Source: Trileptium ribeirensis (lineage: Eukaryota > Nematoda > Enoplea > Enoplida > Thoracostomopsidae). Taken from it: a stretch of 64,000 bases of DNA. How positions within the stretch are numbered: position 1 is the stretch's first letter; each line of letters starts with the position of its first letter. The position numbers and the translations under genes were made by a program. The notes under the pieces were generated by a model. The model was not told the DNA's origin. It saw nothing but the letters and a program-made list of their open reading frames with translations, and did not search any database. Below, in pieces: positions 36,501 to 51,500 of this stretch. The stretch spans positions 1-64,000 of the forward strand of contig JASANE010012242.1 of NCBI GenBank assembly GCA_030248225.1, given 5' to 3'.

Positions 36501-39500
36501 GCATTAAATTTTAATTTTCAAATGTGAAGCAATAAAATCTAGTCTAAAATTTAACGAATTCAGGTGCAAAATTTAAAAATTTATTAGTTATAAAGTAGTT
36601 ATAAAATGATTACGTCTACTATATACGTATGTATATAGACGCAAGACAACGTGCTTCACGTTTGACGTGATGGTATTTAGAATAAATTCAATTTTTGAAT
36701 ATTGCGCTATGTTTGAGTCCAAATTTTGGTGCGTACTCTTGGGTTGTTATTTTGTGGATTCGAAATCACCATCAAAATCGAAACCACTAATCATGATTTT
36801 TCCATACTACGCACGTCACGATCTACGGAACAGGCATCATGTTGGTGATGTTTGCGGTCACTATTTCACGCATTAAGTCGTAATTTAATGCCTGCCTTCG
36901 CATGAAAACGTGTTTTAAATAGCGTTTTTATCGCATACTTTTATGCATGTATAGACCTGCGTCATAGTTGTCCGATTTGGTGTGTCGCTTGGTGACACTA
37001 ACAGACGCTACGGAGACATGGGCTCGTGCGCAAATTTCATTCGTACGTCACACAGGTCCTTGTTCGCGTTCGGTAAACAACCAATACCTATTGAAAATAT
37101 GAACACAAATCTTTGAGCGATTCAGTTCTTGATTTTGCGATCAGCTCGTAAAACAACAACCAGGACGGGCCTAAAGCGGACTCAAGCATTACCTAATAGT
37201 GTCAAAAAATTGTTATGGAACTGTAGAATTCAACACTTTAGATAACAAAACCTACCTTCAGTTTGTTGTATGACCAATAATATAGAATAAAGATATTAAA
37301 ACCCACATTCGTGTTTGTATATCTGTACATTTGAACCTGACAAATAAATGAACTCCCAAAGCTAAAATAATAGATAAACATGAAACTAAACTCACCAAAT
37401 GTTGAACTGTCATTGTGCCATACATTATAGATGTTAATGGGACTTGCTAGGCCTAATTGCGAGTTTCCATCGTCCTCAGTAACAGGTGATGAAAAAGTTG
37501 GTTTATTCGGTTATACCTTCCCTAACCGAAAATGATCATTCCTGAAGCTATAGTAGAAATTTTGGAACTTTTCGACTCAGCTTGATGAGGCAGTTCAGGA
37601 AATATCTATTTTGGCCATATTTATGACAAAACATTTTTCGATTTTTAGTCTACGAGTTTTATTAGTTTTTCTTCGTTTTTAATTTCGTGGTACGCAAAAT
37701 TTTCGAAAAGCATTTTTTCTTAATAAATGATAATTTCTTATATCATTCGATCGTCATTGATAGCGCAAAGGCGCAAAGTATTTTTGGTTATTCCTCCAGT
37801 CCGAAATTGGTTAATTTCAAAGATACAGCTATAATTTTGACTCGACGTGCTAATTCAGAAAATGTCCGCTTCGGTCATTTTTATGCTAAAATATTTTTAA
37901 ATTTTTTTGTTACTAATACCCCTTGGTATTAAAATTTTTCGAAAAGTTTTTTTGATAAACGTAAAATTTATATATTAATACTCGAACAGCATCGGCGCGC
38001 TGAGTCGAATGGTGGTAAAGTGAAAGTAAATTGAACTGAATCGCTTCGTGGGTTAACGAATTAGGCGAATTATGAGTGTAAGCTTTATCCTAAGCCTAAG
38101 CTGTAAACGCATGAAGTAATTCATCTGATTTTTGCACCATTTGACTAGTCAATAGGGTTTGGATTGTGTATAAAATTATATATTTATTGTGATAATTTTT
38201 TTCGAAAAATTTGGATACCTAAGAGAGACAATTAGTAACACAGAAAAGACAGAAACACATTTTCGTTGTAAATATGGCTGAAACGATGTTTTCTGAACAG
38301 CCTCTTAGAGATATTTTCACCATTCAACTACTCAATACAACTCGAATAATGCATAAAATTATGTATTTATCGAGAAAATTTCTTTTTGGAAATTTTGGGT
38401 ATATATCGAAGGGAGACAATTTGGTAACGCAGAAAATTTGGAAAAAAATTGTCGGAAATATGGCCGATACGATATTTTCTGAACAGTTTTGTGCAACCGA
38501 GACGAATGGTACCAAAATTTTCGCTGTAGTTGCACAGACGACAATTTTCTTGTTGGTGTGGTATAATCGAAAAAACTCAATAAATTCAGCCAATAAAATG
38601 TAATAAGTATTATGGGTCCATTTAACCACAGACGTTGTCGGTGACACGATTGACTTATGATGCGAGGCTAAGCGTAAATCCTGCTAATTTGCTTGCAAAC
38701 TCGTCGTCACTTGTCTGAAAAGCAAAAAATGATAAAGTGAAACTTATATATATTAAGCATTATAAATATGTAGTAGCAGTAATCCAATTGACGTGATCCA
38801 CGGGCTTGCGATTAGAATTTTTAGAACGCAAAATTTTTTGGTGACCCGCATGCCTCCCTTTAAGTAAGTGCTTTCAATTTTTTGATAATTTTATAAACCA
38901 GTCGTGTGACACATTTATCATAAAAAACCCCCACCCCCCCCCCCCCCCCGCCCCCCCCCCCCCCCCCCCCGCCCACCCCGCCCCCCCCCCCCCCAAAAAA
39001 ACAAAACTAACTCAAGCTCTCTCCAAAGGTTTTACCAAAAACGTCCTACAACAGCCGAGCATTTAATACATTTATTTTTGAATTTATTTTAGTTTTTTTT
39101 ATGGCAGTGTAAATTTATCCCCCCCCCCCCCCCCCCCACCCCAAAAACACCCAAAGTTTTACCAAAACGTCCTACAACAGCCGAGCATTTAATACATTTA
39201 TTTTTGAATTTATTTTAGTTTTTTTAACAAATAACGAAAGCACAAGTTGAATAAATTTATACAGTTCATGTACCACGAGATTTTTGAATCTGTTTGCGCA
39301 GTCGACTCCTAATATTCAAATTTCGGTATATTTTCATAGCAATTCTTTTCAGTTTCAAAGAATTACAACTTTTGTAAAAGAAGTACAGATATCGCAATAC
39401 ATTACACAATTTCTATTTTTGTGTAAAACCTAATATCTTAAAAGGTTCAAGTAATAGATTCGACTTAGCAGCAAAAATAAGCTTAAATATAATCTTATAT

Positions 39501-42500
39501 TTTGATCTCTTGCAGGTTGTGCTCCTGAAACAGATGGCACACGAAAAGAAATCATTCCCTTACCCACAACAAAATTTTATGAAATTGCATAAAACTATAT
39601 GCATTTAATATTTCAGGGTATGGAAACGTATCACCAGCGACGTTTCCTGGCAAAATAGCAACAATTATTTATTCGCTGTTCGGAATTCCGCTTGTATTGG
39701 CAATTCTTGGAGACTTGGGCAAAATGATGTGTGCATGGATGGTGAAATTTTGGTCCACTATTTATGCATCTTATCAAATGATTGTGAAGTATATTCGATA
39801 TCTGATACGGCAGTTTCAAGTATGCTATTCTTGATTTAAATTATTCTCTGTTCTGTTTAGTATCATTAGGCATTGTGTCCTCAATTTGAAATAGCATCAC
39901 TTTTGAGAATATTATAATCTTTTGAACAACATTGTTAGCTACAGCTACATCTTTTGACGCTATATAGCAAAAAATCCCATTTTTGCTTTGATTTTCTAAA
40001 ACTTACTAAATATTATCAAATAAGTATGCACCGGAGTTGCAGACTTTCGTCGACATTGGGAACAAATAAAACTTACTAAGTCGTTCAGTTTAGCAAATAT
40101 TCGAATAATAAATGTATTAAAATGCATGTATTAGCATATAAAGCATGTTCCTCTGAAAAATATACAACAGAATAATATATCTTTGAATAAAAGCGTGTGT
40201 ACGATGGACTCTAAAACATCGTTTTTCTTTTATTTTTGCAATATCTTGCGGCCTAAAACATTACTGATTTTTACTGTTGATTGACAACGAATGATCCGTT
40301 CAAATGCTATGATAGTAATTGCCAGTTAGCCCATAAAACTATACGAAAAGAAACAAAACGTGGTTCTAGTACTTGATAAATTTAACACTATATTTTTCAC
40401 CACCATCCCACACCAATCATACTACAACTGTTATGAACAAACATCGATTATCAAATAATTTACTATTTATACTTGTAATAAAAGATAGCTTTTTGCTTTC
40501 CAGAAGCGGCGAGCAAGTAGATACAACGAAAAATTCTATGATATCGAAGCAATGCTATCACAGGGATTAGCTGAAGAAGTCATCGAACTTGCAGGCGGAC
40601 CCCATCCACGTCGTGAATCGGTTGAAACATCGGTGAGCGGTGTTGAAATTGAAGACGTTGGCATTCCAGCGGCGCCGGCAATTATACTTTCGGTTGCATG
40701 GCTCATTTTTTGCTCCGGACTATTTCTACTATGGGAACATAGTTGGACGTTTTTCGATTCGTTTTATTTCTTTTTCATAAGTGCTACTACGATCGGTCTC
40801 GGTAAGCGTTTTTTGTGTTGTTATATTATAATGTACAAACAAGTGTATACCGACCTATCTTAGAAAACATTTGTTTTATATAAATAGTTTATAAACCGTA
40901 TTTATTGTTAAAGATGTTACAAAGCCTGAATATATTTTGAATAATTAATTTTATGAATGCTAAGTTAAACCCTGTGAATTAGAGATCGGATTGGGTTTAA
41001 AAATATCTAGCCGACCAGATCTAAACTATCGAGACCATAACTGGAGTCGACCAGATAACTGGATTGCCAAACATTTACGATTACGTCTCCCAACAACTAG
41101 GCTTTGTGTATGGGTTCACTGACTGTATTTTATGTTTAGATGTTTTAATTCCTGCTTGCAAGTATATATATTTGTCGTTTTACTTAGGCGGTTCAGTTCA
41201 TACATTAGTGTGGCTAGTCAAAATCAAACGTTTAAGCTCCTTATCCAAATTCTACTCGACCCGAAACGCGACAAATTTCAACGCGGCCCGACATGGAACT
41301 ATAACTGTCTCTACTGTGAATGATGTACACTAAACAACAGCTTGTCACATTTTATATATATACGTCGGCAAAAATTGCAGTATACACATTTTAATAATGT
41401 ACAGAATATATAACTGTTTATGTAGATTTCGACGCTAATTTCTACGCGTATTAATTGTGGAGTCGGTTAAGGCTTTATGGCATTATCTGGAAAATTCAAA
41501 TTTCAATTTTATATATTTATTAAGATATACATGTAATATAGTATTTGCAAACTGTATACTATATTAGTTCACTTTTTGAAGTCTCTAAATAATAGGTTCC
41601 GTAAAAGGACAATTATTTTGTCAGAAAGACTCTACAAATATTTGATTATTTGTTACTGAACCTTAAATACGTATGTTGAAAAAGCAATGTTATTTAAAAA
41701 ATTGGCAAGATGTGCAGTTTTTAGGTGTCTTCACTACAACATAGTAGACCAAAAGTCACAGCACTCATACTTTCATAGATTTGCACGTTTACATAAACCA
41801 AAAAGTATCGGAATTTGTGTATTTAGTTCGATGTTTATATGTTGAAATGCTTCTGAAATCCGAAGAATTTCAAATTTACGTTTGTAGACATTATTTAAAA
41901 TGAAATTCTGTGTTATGAATAGTGCATGTAAATATATTATTCTTTTCGAAAAAGCGAAATATGTCATTCAACGAAAATTAACATTACAAAACTATGAAAT
42001 CGCGATTTTTCAGTTGGAATCATGTACACTTTGACATATCACACTTTTTTGGAGCTACTTGAACATTAATTCGGGTATTCACATAAAACTTTAATTACGT
42101 ACGATTACGAAACGATTCATTAAAAGCATAAATAATATTAACTATATATTTATTTTGTCCCGATCATGCTGAAGTTTGACCTGCCTAGGATCGAACAGGG
42201 CCTTCTTTATAAGCAGCAGAGGTGCTGACTACTACACCATGGGCATGGTTGCAAAGGCTGGAAATTAGTGACGTTACTCTTCCCATCAAATTAACGCTTC
42301 CCTGGTAGATATTATTTCGCGTTATCTGAATGGAAGAAAGTGAGCTAGAGAAATTGTCATTATCCAGTACAAGTAACGCTGTCAAAGAACAATGCTACTC
42401 ACTGGTTTTAACAAAAGCATCTGCACTTTGATTATGGGCATTGAAAAAGTGTCAAACTATGCCAAAATACTTTCCTCCAGCATCCAGACAACATGACTTT

Positions 42501-45500
42501 AACTGTTTGACGAGATTTATACTCCAGCATCCGAACTATATAATTTTAAATGTTTCAGAAGACGATGCTACACATCTCCCAGATGATGTGAAGTGTTTCC
42601 ATGAGACATATTCTGAAGCATCCGGATCATATAACTTCTAATATTTCAGGAGACGTTGTTCCCGAGCATCCAGACTACATGATTTTAAATTTTGGTCTCG
42701 TTATATTCGGGCTTTGTCTTATATCGATGTGCATCAATGTCATACAGATGAAAATCGAAGACTTTTTCTATCGTATCGTGATGATGATCAAAGAAGAATA
42801 TCAAAAGCTTATGGACGAAGAAGGTATACAGATACTAACGTTATTATCGTCAGTCGGGTCTCTACAATAACCAATTTTAATAAGCTTATTAGACTTTCAC
42901 TTTAAGCAGCAATGAATAAGATTAGCCGTGGCAGATGTAAACCCTGAGATTATTGACCCGGCCGTCTTCCAACGCCTGGCCGTTAAGAATATTCAGGATT
43001 TTATCCGCGAAAATCCGTCGCCCGACCGTTAATAATTTTCTGCTGTTTACAGTCACGAAAGTCGTTGGTCAGCAGTTGTGGACCGTCTTTACGTTTTCTA
43101 CGGTATAGCAAATGAATTAAACTACATTGCTGGAACTTTTTGATGCACATATGGTCGCCCATAACCAACATGCAAGGATTTTCTACCGTCTATTACCATC
43201 CTGATATATTTAAGCATATAGCATAATATATGTTTATTATTAAAGTAATATGTGTTATATTTATGATATACTTCAAGACCGGCCGTCGCCCAGCCATAAA
43301 TATAGTACAGTCTTTCTATAATCTGTCTAGCCGGAGGATTGGACGCCTGTTATAGTATGCTGTCCAAAACTTTCTTTGTGCAAATTGATTTTGAACAAAT
43401 GCTATTGAACCATTTACGAATATTAAATTGGTATCGTAGTAAGACAAGCTTCTTGGCAGTCAGCGGACCATCTGCCGTCGTCCAGCCATTAAGCAGTTGG
43501 GCACCATTGAGCTGTCGGCCAGCCGATGGGTGGAGGCCGGCCATTTAACTTAAAACCCGGCGATGCCCAACATTACGTGATATATTATTGGCAAGAGCGA
43601 CAGCTTATAGCTGGACTTTCGGTTACGACAGCCTTCATATCTGGATTTAGAAATTATTTCACCCTTTTTATATAGGGACTAAAGGCTTGGCTTAAACTTT
43701 ATACATTGAACATCAGGAACTTTACAAATGCCATTTGTTGTGTCTTGAGCTCTAAAAGCTATGAATATGTATAGGTGTAAATTTTGGTATAAAATATCAC
43801 CTTGTATTCGTATTGACTATGGTGAATTTGGTAAATATTCGATAGCCCTAAATAGTAATATCCTACATAACTCTATACACATACAATGTTACTTATGTCA
43901 TTTATATCATAAACTCATAATTTATATTCCCAACTACCGTAGGTAGTAAGGCTTTGTATCATTAAATTACTATGATATAGCTAATGCAAATAATTCACGA
44001 TGTAGCTTTTTGTCGTTATAACTCAGCGACAGATTGCCGGGTCGATTTCACTGAAACTGCTTCTCTTGATGTGCTCTAGCGATCTCGTCTATCTACAAAC
44101 TGACACCTCGTCCTAATTCTATTGTTAAATGATTTTTGGCCATTTTACTTACTTGCAACAAGATTATGGAGTGTGGAATGCATTAACTAATTTTACTGAA
44201 GTGACTAAGACAATGCTACTTAGTTTTGCATAGTATACGTGAACATACATTTGACTGCATGAGCTTCCGTTCGCGAGCGAGAACTGTTGATTTGTCATTA
44301 AAGATTGAAATCTGCTAACAGTTCGGATTCAGGATTTTCGGTATCACGCACGAAATTGCAGGTAAGGCGAAATCTATAATTTGTAAAAGCATAAGGACCT
44401 GAGGTCCTTATCTAGTATAAATTTTAATATTTTTTCCAGTGGACCTGGTACTCCAGATTTGTGGCAAATATAGTTTATATTATCAGCAAATTTCAGTTCC
44501 TTTCCGGTACACGTATCACTTACCCCGAAGCTAAATTTATGTTTATGTTCATATTATTTTTGACATATTCAACCTGAATCAAGGTAGAAACGGACATTAA
44601 TTATTTTATTCCTTAACGAATCTCTGTAATAAGTTAAGCTCCGGCAACCAAGATTATTTTCGTCAATTATTCCTGCTGTAAATTACGCATAATTAAACTA
44701 AAGTAATCAATTATAGGTTAAAAGTTGTTAGCTTCCGATTTTTTGAGACCTTGTCTGACAACATCCACATAATTATGACATTTTTGTGTTCAATCCAAAC
44801 TTTTCACTCATTCATTAGACGGTATGTTGAGAAATATGTATGCTGTCTACAAGTTTTAAACTGGTTATCACGGAAAAATTTTTGTGGCTGCTGAAGATAG
44901 ACTGACTCGAAGATTTTATTGAAGCCTTAGAAACAAGAACATTGGCATATATACATCCAGTTGTATTGCGTATTTCCTGGTGTTAGCCATACTTAATTTT
45001 GTGGTTAACTTCGCATTGTGTAATGCGTTATGCTCGTGAAACGGTAGTTGGGATTTTTTATTTTGCTGACACTTTGTATAAATAACTTAGTGAAAAGGAA
45101 AAAAAAGATTTATAACCGACAACAAATTGCATGACAACGAATGTAAAATCCTGCTTAACGGCTTCCAACAAAGTACCCTCGGAATGACTAGTACTTCGAA
45201 GCTAATGTTCGAAAATGAAGGCGAAATGACTAAAGTTACATTTGAGACAGTAGTCTAAATTCCAGCAATTGGCGGGCAGTACTGCCGTACGAAATACTCT
45301 AATTCTATAAAAGTTGAGAAAAGCGAGATTACAACGACAACAACAAAGTCGTTTACAGTGAAACCATGAGACATATGCATAATATACGTTTAACTAGTTT
45401 ACGAAACCGCTAACCTAACTGCAGCATTTAGATAGAATAGAAATGGGTGAATACCACCATTTACAGTTGATTCATAGGTTTGTATCAAATTTTAAGTAAT

Positions 45501-48500
45501 TTGAGAAATCTAGTTTAAGGAGATTTGGAAATATATTTGAGTTCCAGGCTCCGACTTTAGTTTTGTTATCAACAGATTGAGATGGAGAGTTCCAAGAATC
45601 AATTGCGCGGTTTGAGAATATGTGCTTGCTTCAATATGTTTGTTGTGGGCTTTGGTTTATACAGCTTCAGACTGCGACCTCTCAGGTTTGAATGTGAATA
45701 CCGAAAAAATTATCTATGTTTAAATCAGTATCATTATGCAAACATTTTAAACCATTTGCAAGTCGAGGAATAAGGGTCGACGAAGGCAAACGAAACTTTA
45801 AAAGTCGCGGGCGCTCAGCTGGCCGTAGCGGCACTGCGAAGATAATTTAGCACACCAATTTCTGAATACTTCCAGATCACTTGCTGGTCGTTCGAGTTGT
45901 TTAACTAGTACAGACGCGGTTACCAGCTGTCCAGGTTTTCGGAAAGAACGCTACAATGCATCCGCGGCGTTTAGCCTCATCGTCTTCCATGTTGCAGAAG
46001 AAACACCTGAGACCGTGTTTTTGGATACGATGGAAGCGTATGACGTAGCGACCACGTTAGAGTATTCGTTACTACTGTTAAGTTCATGGGTTGCGAGTTC
46101 CGCGCGAATGTCTGGTTTTTTAAGGCATTGCGTGAGTCCACTTTAGGTGCACACACTTGCGTTGTTCTTTTGTCAAGTTAGTGCAGGATTGTAAAAGCTA
46201 TGACTATACGCGAACAAAGGTTTTCCCTTATGTACGCGAACAAAGATTTGTGATGTAGCAAGATGTTTGTGCTGTTCGCGGTGCTGTTTTAATGTTTAGC
46301 ATCGCATTTTTCTGACCACCTACACGGGAAAACGTGATTGGTAATCGCGTTGTTTGCGTATTCTACAACACACACATAGACTGCGAACATCCTTTTCAGC
46401 TCGGCGTTTGGTGAACGTGGACAACCGTGCGAAATGTAGATATGTGTGCGTATGCAAATTCTGTTCGTACATAAGACAGCCCTTGTTCGCGTTCACTAAA
46501 ATGCGAATACCGATTGCAGAAATGTGAACGCGAACGGTGCATTTCATGATTTTGACAAAAGAACAACCCTGGTGCACGCACCTAAAGTGGACTCATGCAT
46601 TGTGAGTGACGAAATTTAATACTAATGGCTTGAAGTTGCTTATCTTCGTGTATCGATTGTAGGACAGGTCCGTGCATCATAATAGAGGGACGACATTTTG
46701 CGATATTTAAGCATTTGCCGAGATACGGCTGTTTAAAGATACGTGAATGATCTACTGCGCTACAGTTAAAGTGAATCCGCTCAGCATGGAAGCTACATTC
46801 AACAGATTCATCGAACAGTCTTTACTGCACTCGCAGATGGTTGATCGAAAATTTGCGCATATTCATGCCGCTATGGTGCTTTACGTTTGTAATCTCAGGA
46901 ATTGGACGTAGAGGTGCGGGCGTTCACTTTTGAGCCTGCAGTACCCGCGAAAATTGGAGATTCTTCGCCGCCACTAGGTTTGTCCTGTTGGCTCAGAGGG
47001 TTCATCAGGCCCACGAAGCCCTGAAATTGCAAACCTATATCAGGGGCTTTCGAAAATAGAATTTATTCTTCTTGTATTCTTCACCAATGGCATTCGCCGC
47101 ACAGGCTACACAACGAACATGTGACCCACTTTCAATACTCGCACCCTACCGCCCACATAGCTGCCTTAAACGAAAAGTTTCCCGCTTAAAAATACTGTCA
47201 AATTGGTCACAGCACCGATTCAATAAATCGCGTTTTTTTCGAACGGATACCACTAACACAGCTTTATATGGCAGCCTCGAAAGAAAACGATCCATCCATT
47301 CTTTTTCAATGCGGTCAGAAACGAGAACAATTTAGTCATTTCGACGATAGTTGCCACTGCCTAATAAAGGGAACCAACCACAAAGCGGCGAAAAAGCAAT
47401 TTGCCTGGAATGTAATTTCGACAGCGGTAGCGTCATGGTTTACTAAATGGGACCACGAAATTTTTTTTGATGCCGCTAACCAGACAGTACCACCTAGTCC
47501 TTTTGTCAATAGCGCTGACTGTTGTACATGAAGGATTATACATGCGGGTGCCCGCTACCCGTGGGCTCGAATTTTGAGCGGTATCTAGTCCAACCCACAG
47601 GCAACCGCGACCGTGCATAGCTCTGGTTGGACTAAGTGGACCGCTGCGAGTTCGTTATAGTCGCACAGAACGACATTCGTCAGGGTTTCGCGATTTGGAC
47701 GCAACTTGACTGTTAGTAGACTGCAGCTTGCTCTATATCGGCGTTGGTGGTGGGATGATACCGCATGTACCTGATAGCAGTCTCAATCAGAAGCAGATTG
47801 TTTGATTGCAAGTGACGGTATAACAATTTAACGTCCTGGCATATTTTGTTTAAATATTTGTCAACACATTAATCAGTTTGAATGTTACACAATATCATTT
47901 TATGGTGTTACGCACCAGCATGCAGTTTGTTTTTTTTGATCATACTTCTAGAACTAAATGCAGTTGGGTTGAAACCAAATTAAATATGATGTGGCGCATT
48001 AGAACAAAAGAATACTGGTTTCAAAAATTAGGTTGATGTGCGATGTAAATATAAATCTATTCTCATTCAAGGTTGTCAAACATACTATTGGCAACCGCCT
48101 CTTTTGACTAAATAAAGACAGTTACCTCGGTGAATTTATAATAGTTTTCATGAATTTTAGGAGTTTCAAGTTTTCGCTGTTAGTTTTCTCCAAACCTTCT
48201 GCCCAGACACCACAATAAATAAAAACAATTTTCATGTCTTCTCAGCATAATCTCGCCAATTATTTATAGATAATTTTAAATTAAATTATATTGTTGTGTG
48301 CTTTAACCAAGTGTATAGATAATGTACAACTCTAGTAGAAATTGTTTAAAAGTGTCTCATTTTGAAAAATGCACATGTGGCTTTCAGAATAAATTCTATA
48401 CATTCCCACATATCCCCAGGACAATATACTTTTAGAGTGCGTTAAAGGCAGACTATCTATATTCGAAACGTAAACCAAATAAATAGTTTAGGAATCTACA

Positions 48501-51500
48501 ATAAATTATATAAAATAGCCATTTTTACATAGGGTACATCTTTCGATTAAATATCGAATGTAGAAAAAGGTTGGAGCAGGAGCGTACATTAAAAAATAGG
48601 CCCAATAAACCTCGCGGGGCGGTACGTTATAACGTTAGAAAAAGACAAGCTTAGAGCGGGTGGTTTGGGGGGTGGCAGCCCCCGACTTAGTTTTAGGCTT
48701 AGTGTATGTCCAATATAAGGACCTTAGCTTAGGCTAAGGCTTAGGCTTAGTATATCGAGAACAGCATGTCTTGCGTTCTATTTTTGCCCCTCAGGGTTAC
48801 TCGGGCCAAAAACTAAATGGCATGTATCAGTAAAACTTGACAGTATCTTGAACTTTCTATGTATACGTCCAGCTTGCGCTCACAATTTAAACCACTCGAC
48901 AGACAACGATGCTAGTTTAATACGTATATGGTGCTCGTTAGGGGGGACTTTAGGGTATACATAAAATACCTTCACTTGTGTAAATAGCGAGAATTAGGAC
49001 AGCTAAAAATTAGCGGCTATTTCTATACCTGGCCTTTTTGTTTTGAAAAATTGATGGATTTATATATATGGCAGAACGACGGCATGCCTCTCAGCTGTTT
49101 AGAATTTCTTTATGTTTATAGCCAAGGTTGACTTTGTTTTAAAATTATATAAACCAAATTCACGGGAAGCCAAACATCACCAATATAATTTTCCTTTCAC
49201 CCCAGACTGAACATGGTACAGCAATTTGCACCGAGTCAGTTGTGTGACGAATTCTTTCCATTTGATGAATCTGTTATATTGATGCTAAAAGTCCAGGTTT
49301 GCGTTGCATTTTTAGGTAGAGTTGATAAAACTGGGCAAATCCTACAATAATAAATGCAAGATCCCAAGGATATGTTCAATGTTCAACGACAAACACTGTC
49401 GTAATATATCGCCTCAAAATTTTAGGCAAATTATAGGACACCGCATTTCTAAGACATTGCCTCTATTGTGCAACGCAAATTTTAAACCGAATCGAGTTTA
49501 TCATCCGACAACCGCGTTAGTTTTTCAAAACCTACATATCCTGAATCAAAATCGGCTTTCGCCATTACTATAGTTAGCGAAAATGTTATTGCAAATTGAT
49601 AACCTTATAGGTATTGTTAACGAAGAAGATCGCTCCAAAATATTAAAGAAAGCTTGGGATAAACAACCGTGGTTGGCGCGTCAAGTAATGCCAAAAGCAA
49701 TGGGAGATCAAAAGATGCATGAAATCGAACGCAAAACAACCGATACAATTGTCAAAGGACTAGGAACGTCGGTAAAATATACTCAAACGCCCGATTCCGT
49801 TCTTACGCCAAGAACGTTCGAAGACGTTGGTGTTCAGTATGAGTTACAAGCAGCGCGTTATACGAAAGCTACTGAAGTTGACGAACGTTTATTTCAAGAA
49901 TTTGGTGAGATTTGTTTTGATATTGCCGAACATCTGCCGTTTTTGCCATTACAGATACACTGACAATGCAATCAAGATATTTTAAAGTTTTTACTTTGTT
50001 GTCTAATTTTATCAGACTGCATTATACGTCTCTTTGCGCAAGAGATGAGTTAACAATAAGTTACCAAGAGTGCATTAGGGAAGTGTATGACACTTCCGTG
50101 CACTCACATATAAACCCGTGCTTGATGACGCGGGCGTTTTCGGCCTGACCCCCCCCCCCACACAGTTTCTGGGGGTTCAGATGCCCCGACCCCCCTCCCA
50201 GTTTTTTTCGGCCTTGCCACTCCAGTTTCTCGGGAACGTGGCTCGGACCCCCCAATTTCTGAAGAATGCGACCGACCATCGCCCAAAAAAACTTGGGGGG
50301 GGGGGCTGGGGGTTCGAACTACCTTCCCCAGAAACTGGGGGAAGGGGTAGGGCCGACAACGCCCGCGTCTCATCATACACGGGCTAACATATGAGTGCAG
50401 GGAAGTGTCATACTCTTCTCTAATGCACTCTCGATAATACCAAGCTTCGATGACTGTCGACTCTCCTAAATTTTGCTATATAATCGACAGCGATATATCG
50501 CGGTCGTTTTCGGTCTTACCCCTAGTTGATCATAAACATAACCCACCCCACCATCTTCTTGAACCACTGGCTTTTAAACTCACTAGGTTCATGGACCAAC
50601 AAATCCTTAACCCCACAAAGGTTCTTGGAACATTAATCCATACCCACCAGTTTGTCGATCCATTAATATACACCATCACCATGTTCTTGACATTAAGTTC
50701 AGACCCCATCCCAGGTTCCTAGGAAGGTTTAACATTTTTAAAATTTTTTTTCAAAACTGTTCGGAACTCAGGAACTTGGAGAGGAGGTTTGAACTAAATG
50801 GTCAAGAATGTGGTGGGGGTATAGATTAATGGTTCAAGAATTTGGTGGGGGTGGGTCATAAACGTGGTGGAAGTACGAGTAAGACGTACTGAACGATATA
50901 TAAAAAACTGAACAGTGTCACGCCCTTTAACAGAGTAAACCATCGTCGATCTTGATAAAACCAACAATGACCAGCCAAATTCAGCGTTTATCACTTTACA
51001 GCACGTATCTTAAAATGTGGTGCGCAAAAATAGAAATCAAGATTTCGACGTAATAATCCTAATTGCATAGCTAGTGGTTGAGATATTGTCCCATATCACC
51101 TTAAGAGGCCGGCCGTTATATCGTTAGAAAGCAGAAGCTTTAGCATTATAGCACTAACAATACATTGATTGAGTATGGGTAAGTGTTTTCTAACATTGAC
51201 ATCAGTTCTATAGTACCCATACATACTTATGCATAAGTAATTTATATATCCCAAATATTAGAGAATAGCCGTTCCACAACGCCTATTTTACGATAAAACC
51301 CGCAGCAATTTTGTAGTTATTTGCATCACAGCCAATATCACTCAGTTTACTCAAAACGCACTGATGTTACTCAAAATAAAACTTTAACGAAAAAAACAAG
51401 AAGTATATAGTAACCTTAAACTCTAAAACGGTATCCAAAAGTCGGCTCATGTCAACTGTCAACTTTAGAGGCCGACGTATAATGCATGACAAACCGTTCT

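Larger units (their letters stand above)
35144..39616 (+). other. K2P intron 2 (4.5 kb)
   Basis: Holds a 224-bp tandem duplication, a partial MITE copy, two diverged AT-rich tandem duplications and two poly(C) tracts, listed separately. No exon seen. Confidence 0.6.
42824..49610 (+). other. K2P intron 5 (6.8 kb)
   Basis: AT-rich. Short GC-rich strings of the form GGCCGTCGCCCAGCCATTAA recur at about 42958, 43015, 43280 and 43475. It contains a MITE and telomere-repeat MITE copy B. Frames at 46787-46915 and 47291-47531 look somewhat protein-like but were not recognised. Confidence 0.5.

Noticed and set aside
42600..42650. Alternative acceptor sites among the repeated TTTCAG strings before exon 5
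   Set aside because: Only the last one keeps the GLGD filter in frame.
46787..47531. Possible retroelement gag pieces (MEATFNRFIEQSLLHSQMVD and an ILFQCGQKREQFSHF frame)
   Set aside because: Suggestive but no zinc knuckle, protease or RT block could be confirmed; left as unrecognised.
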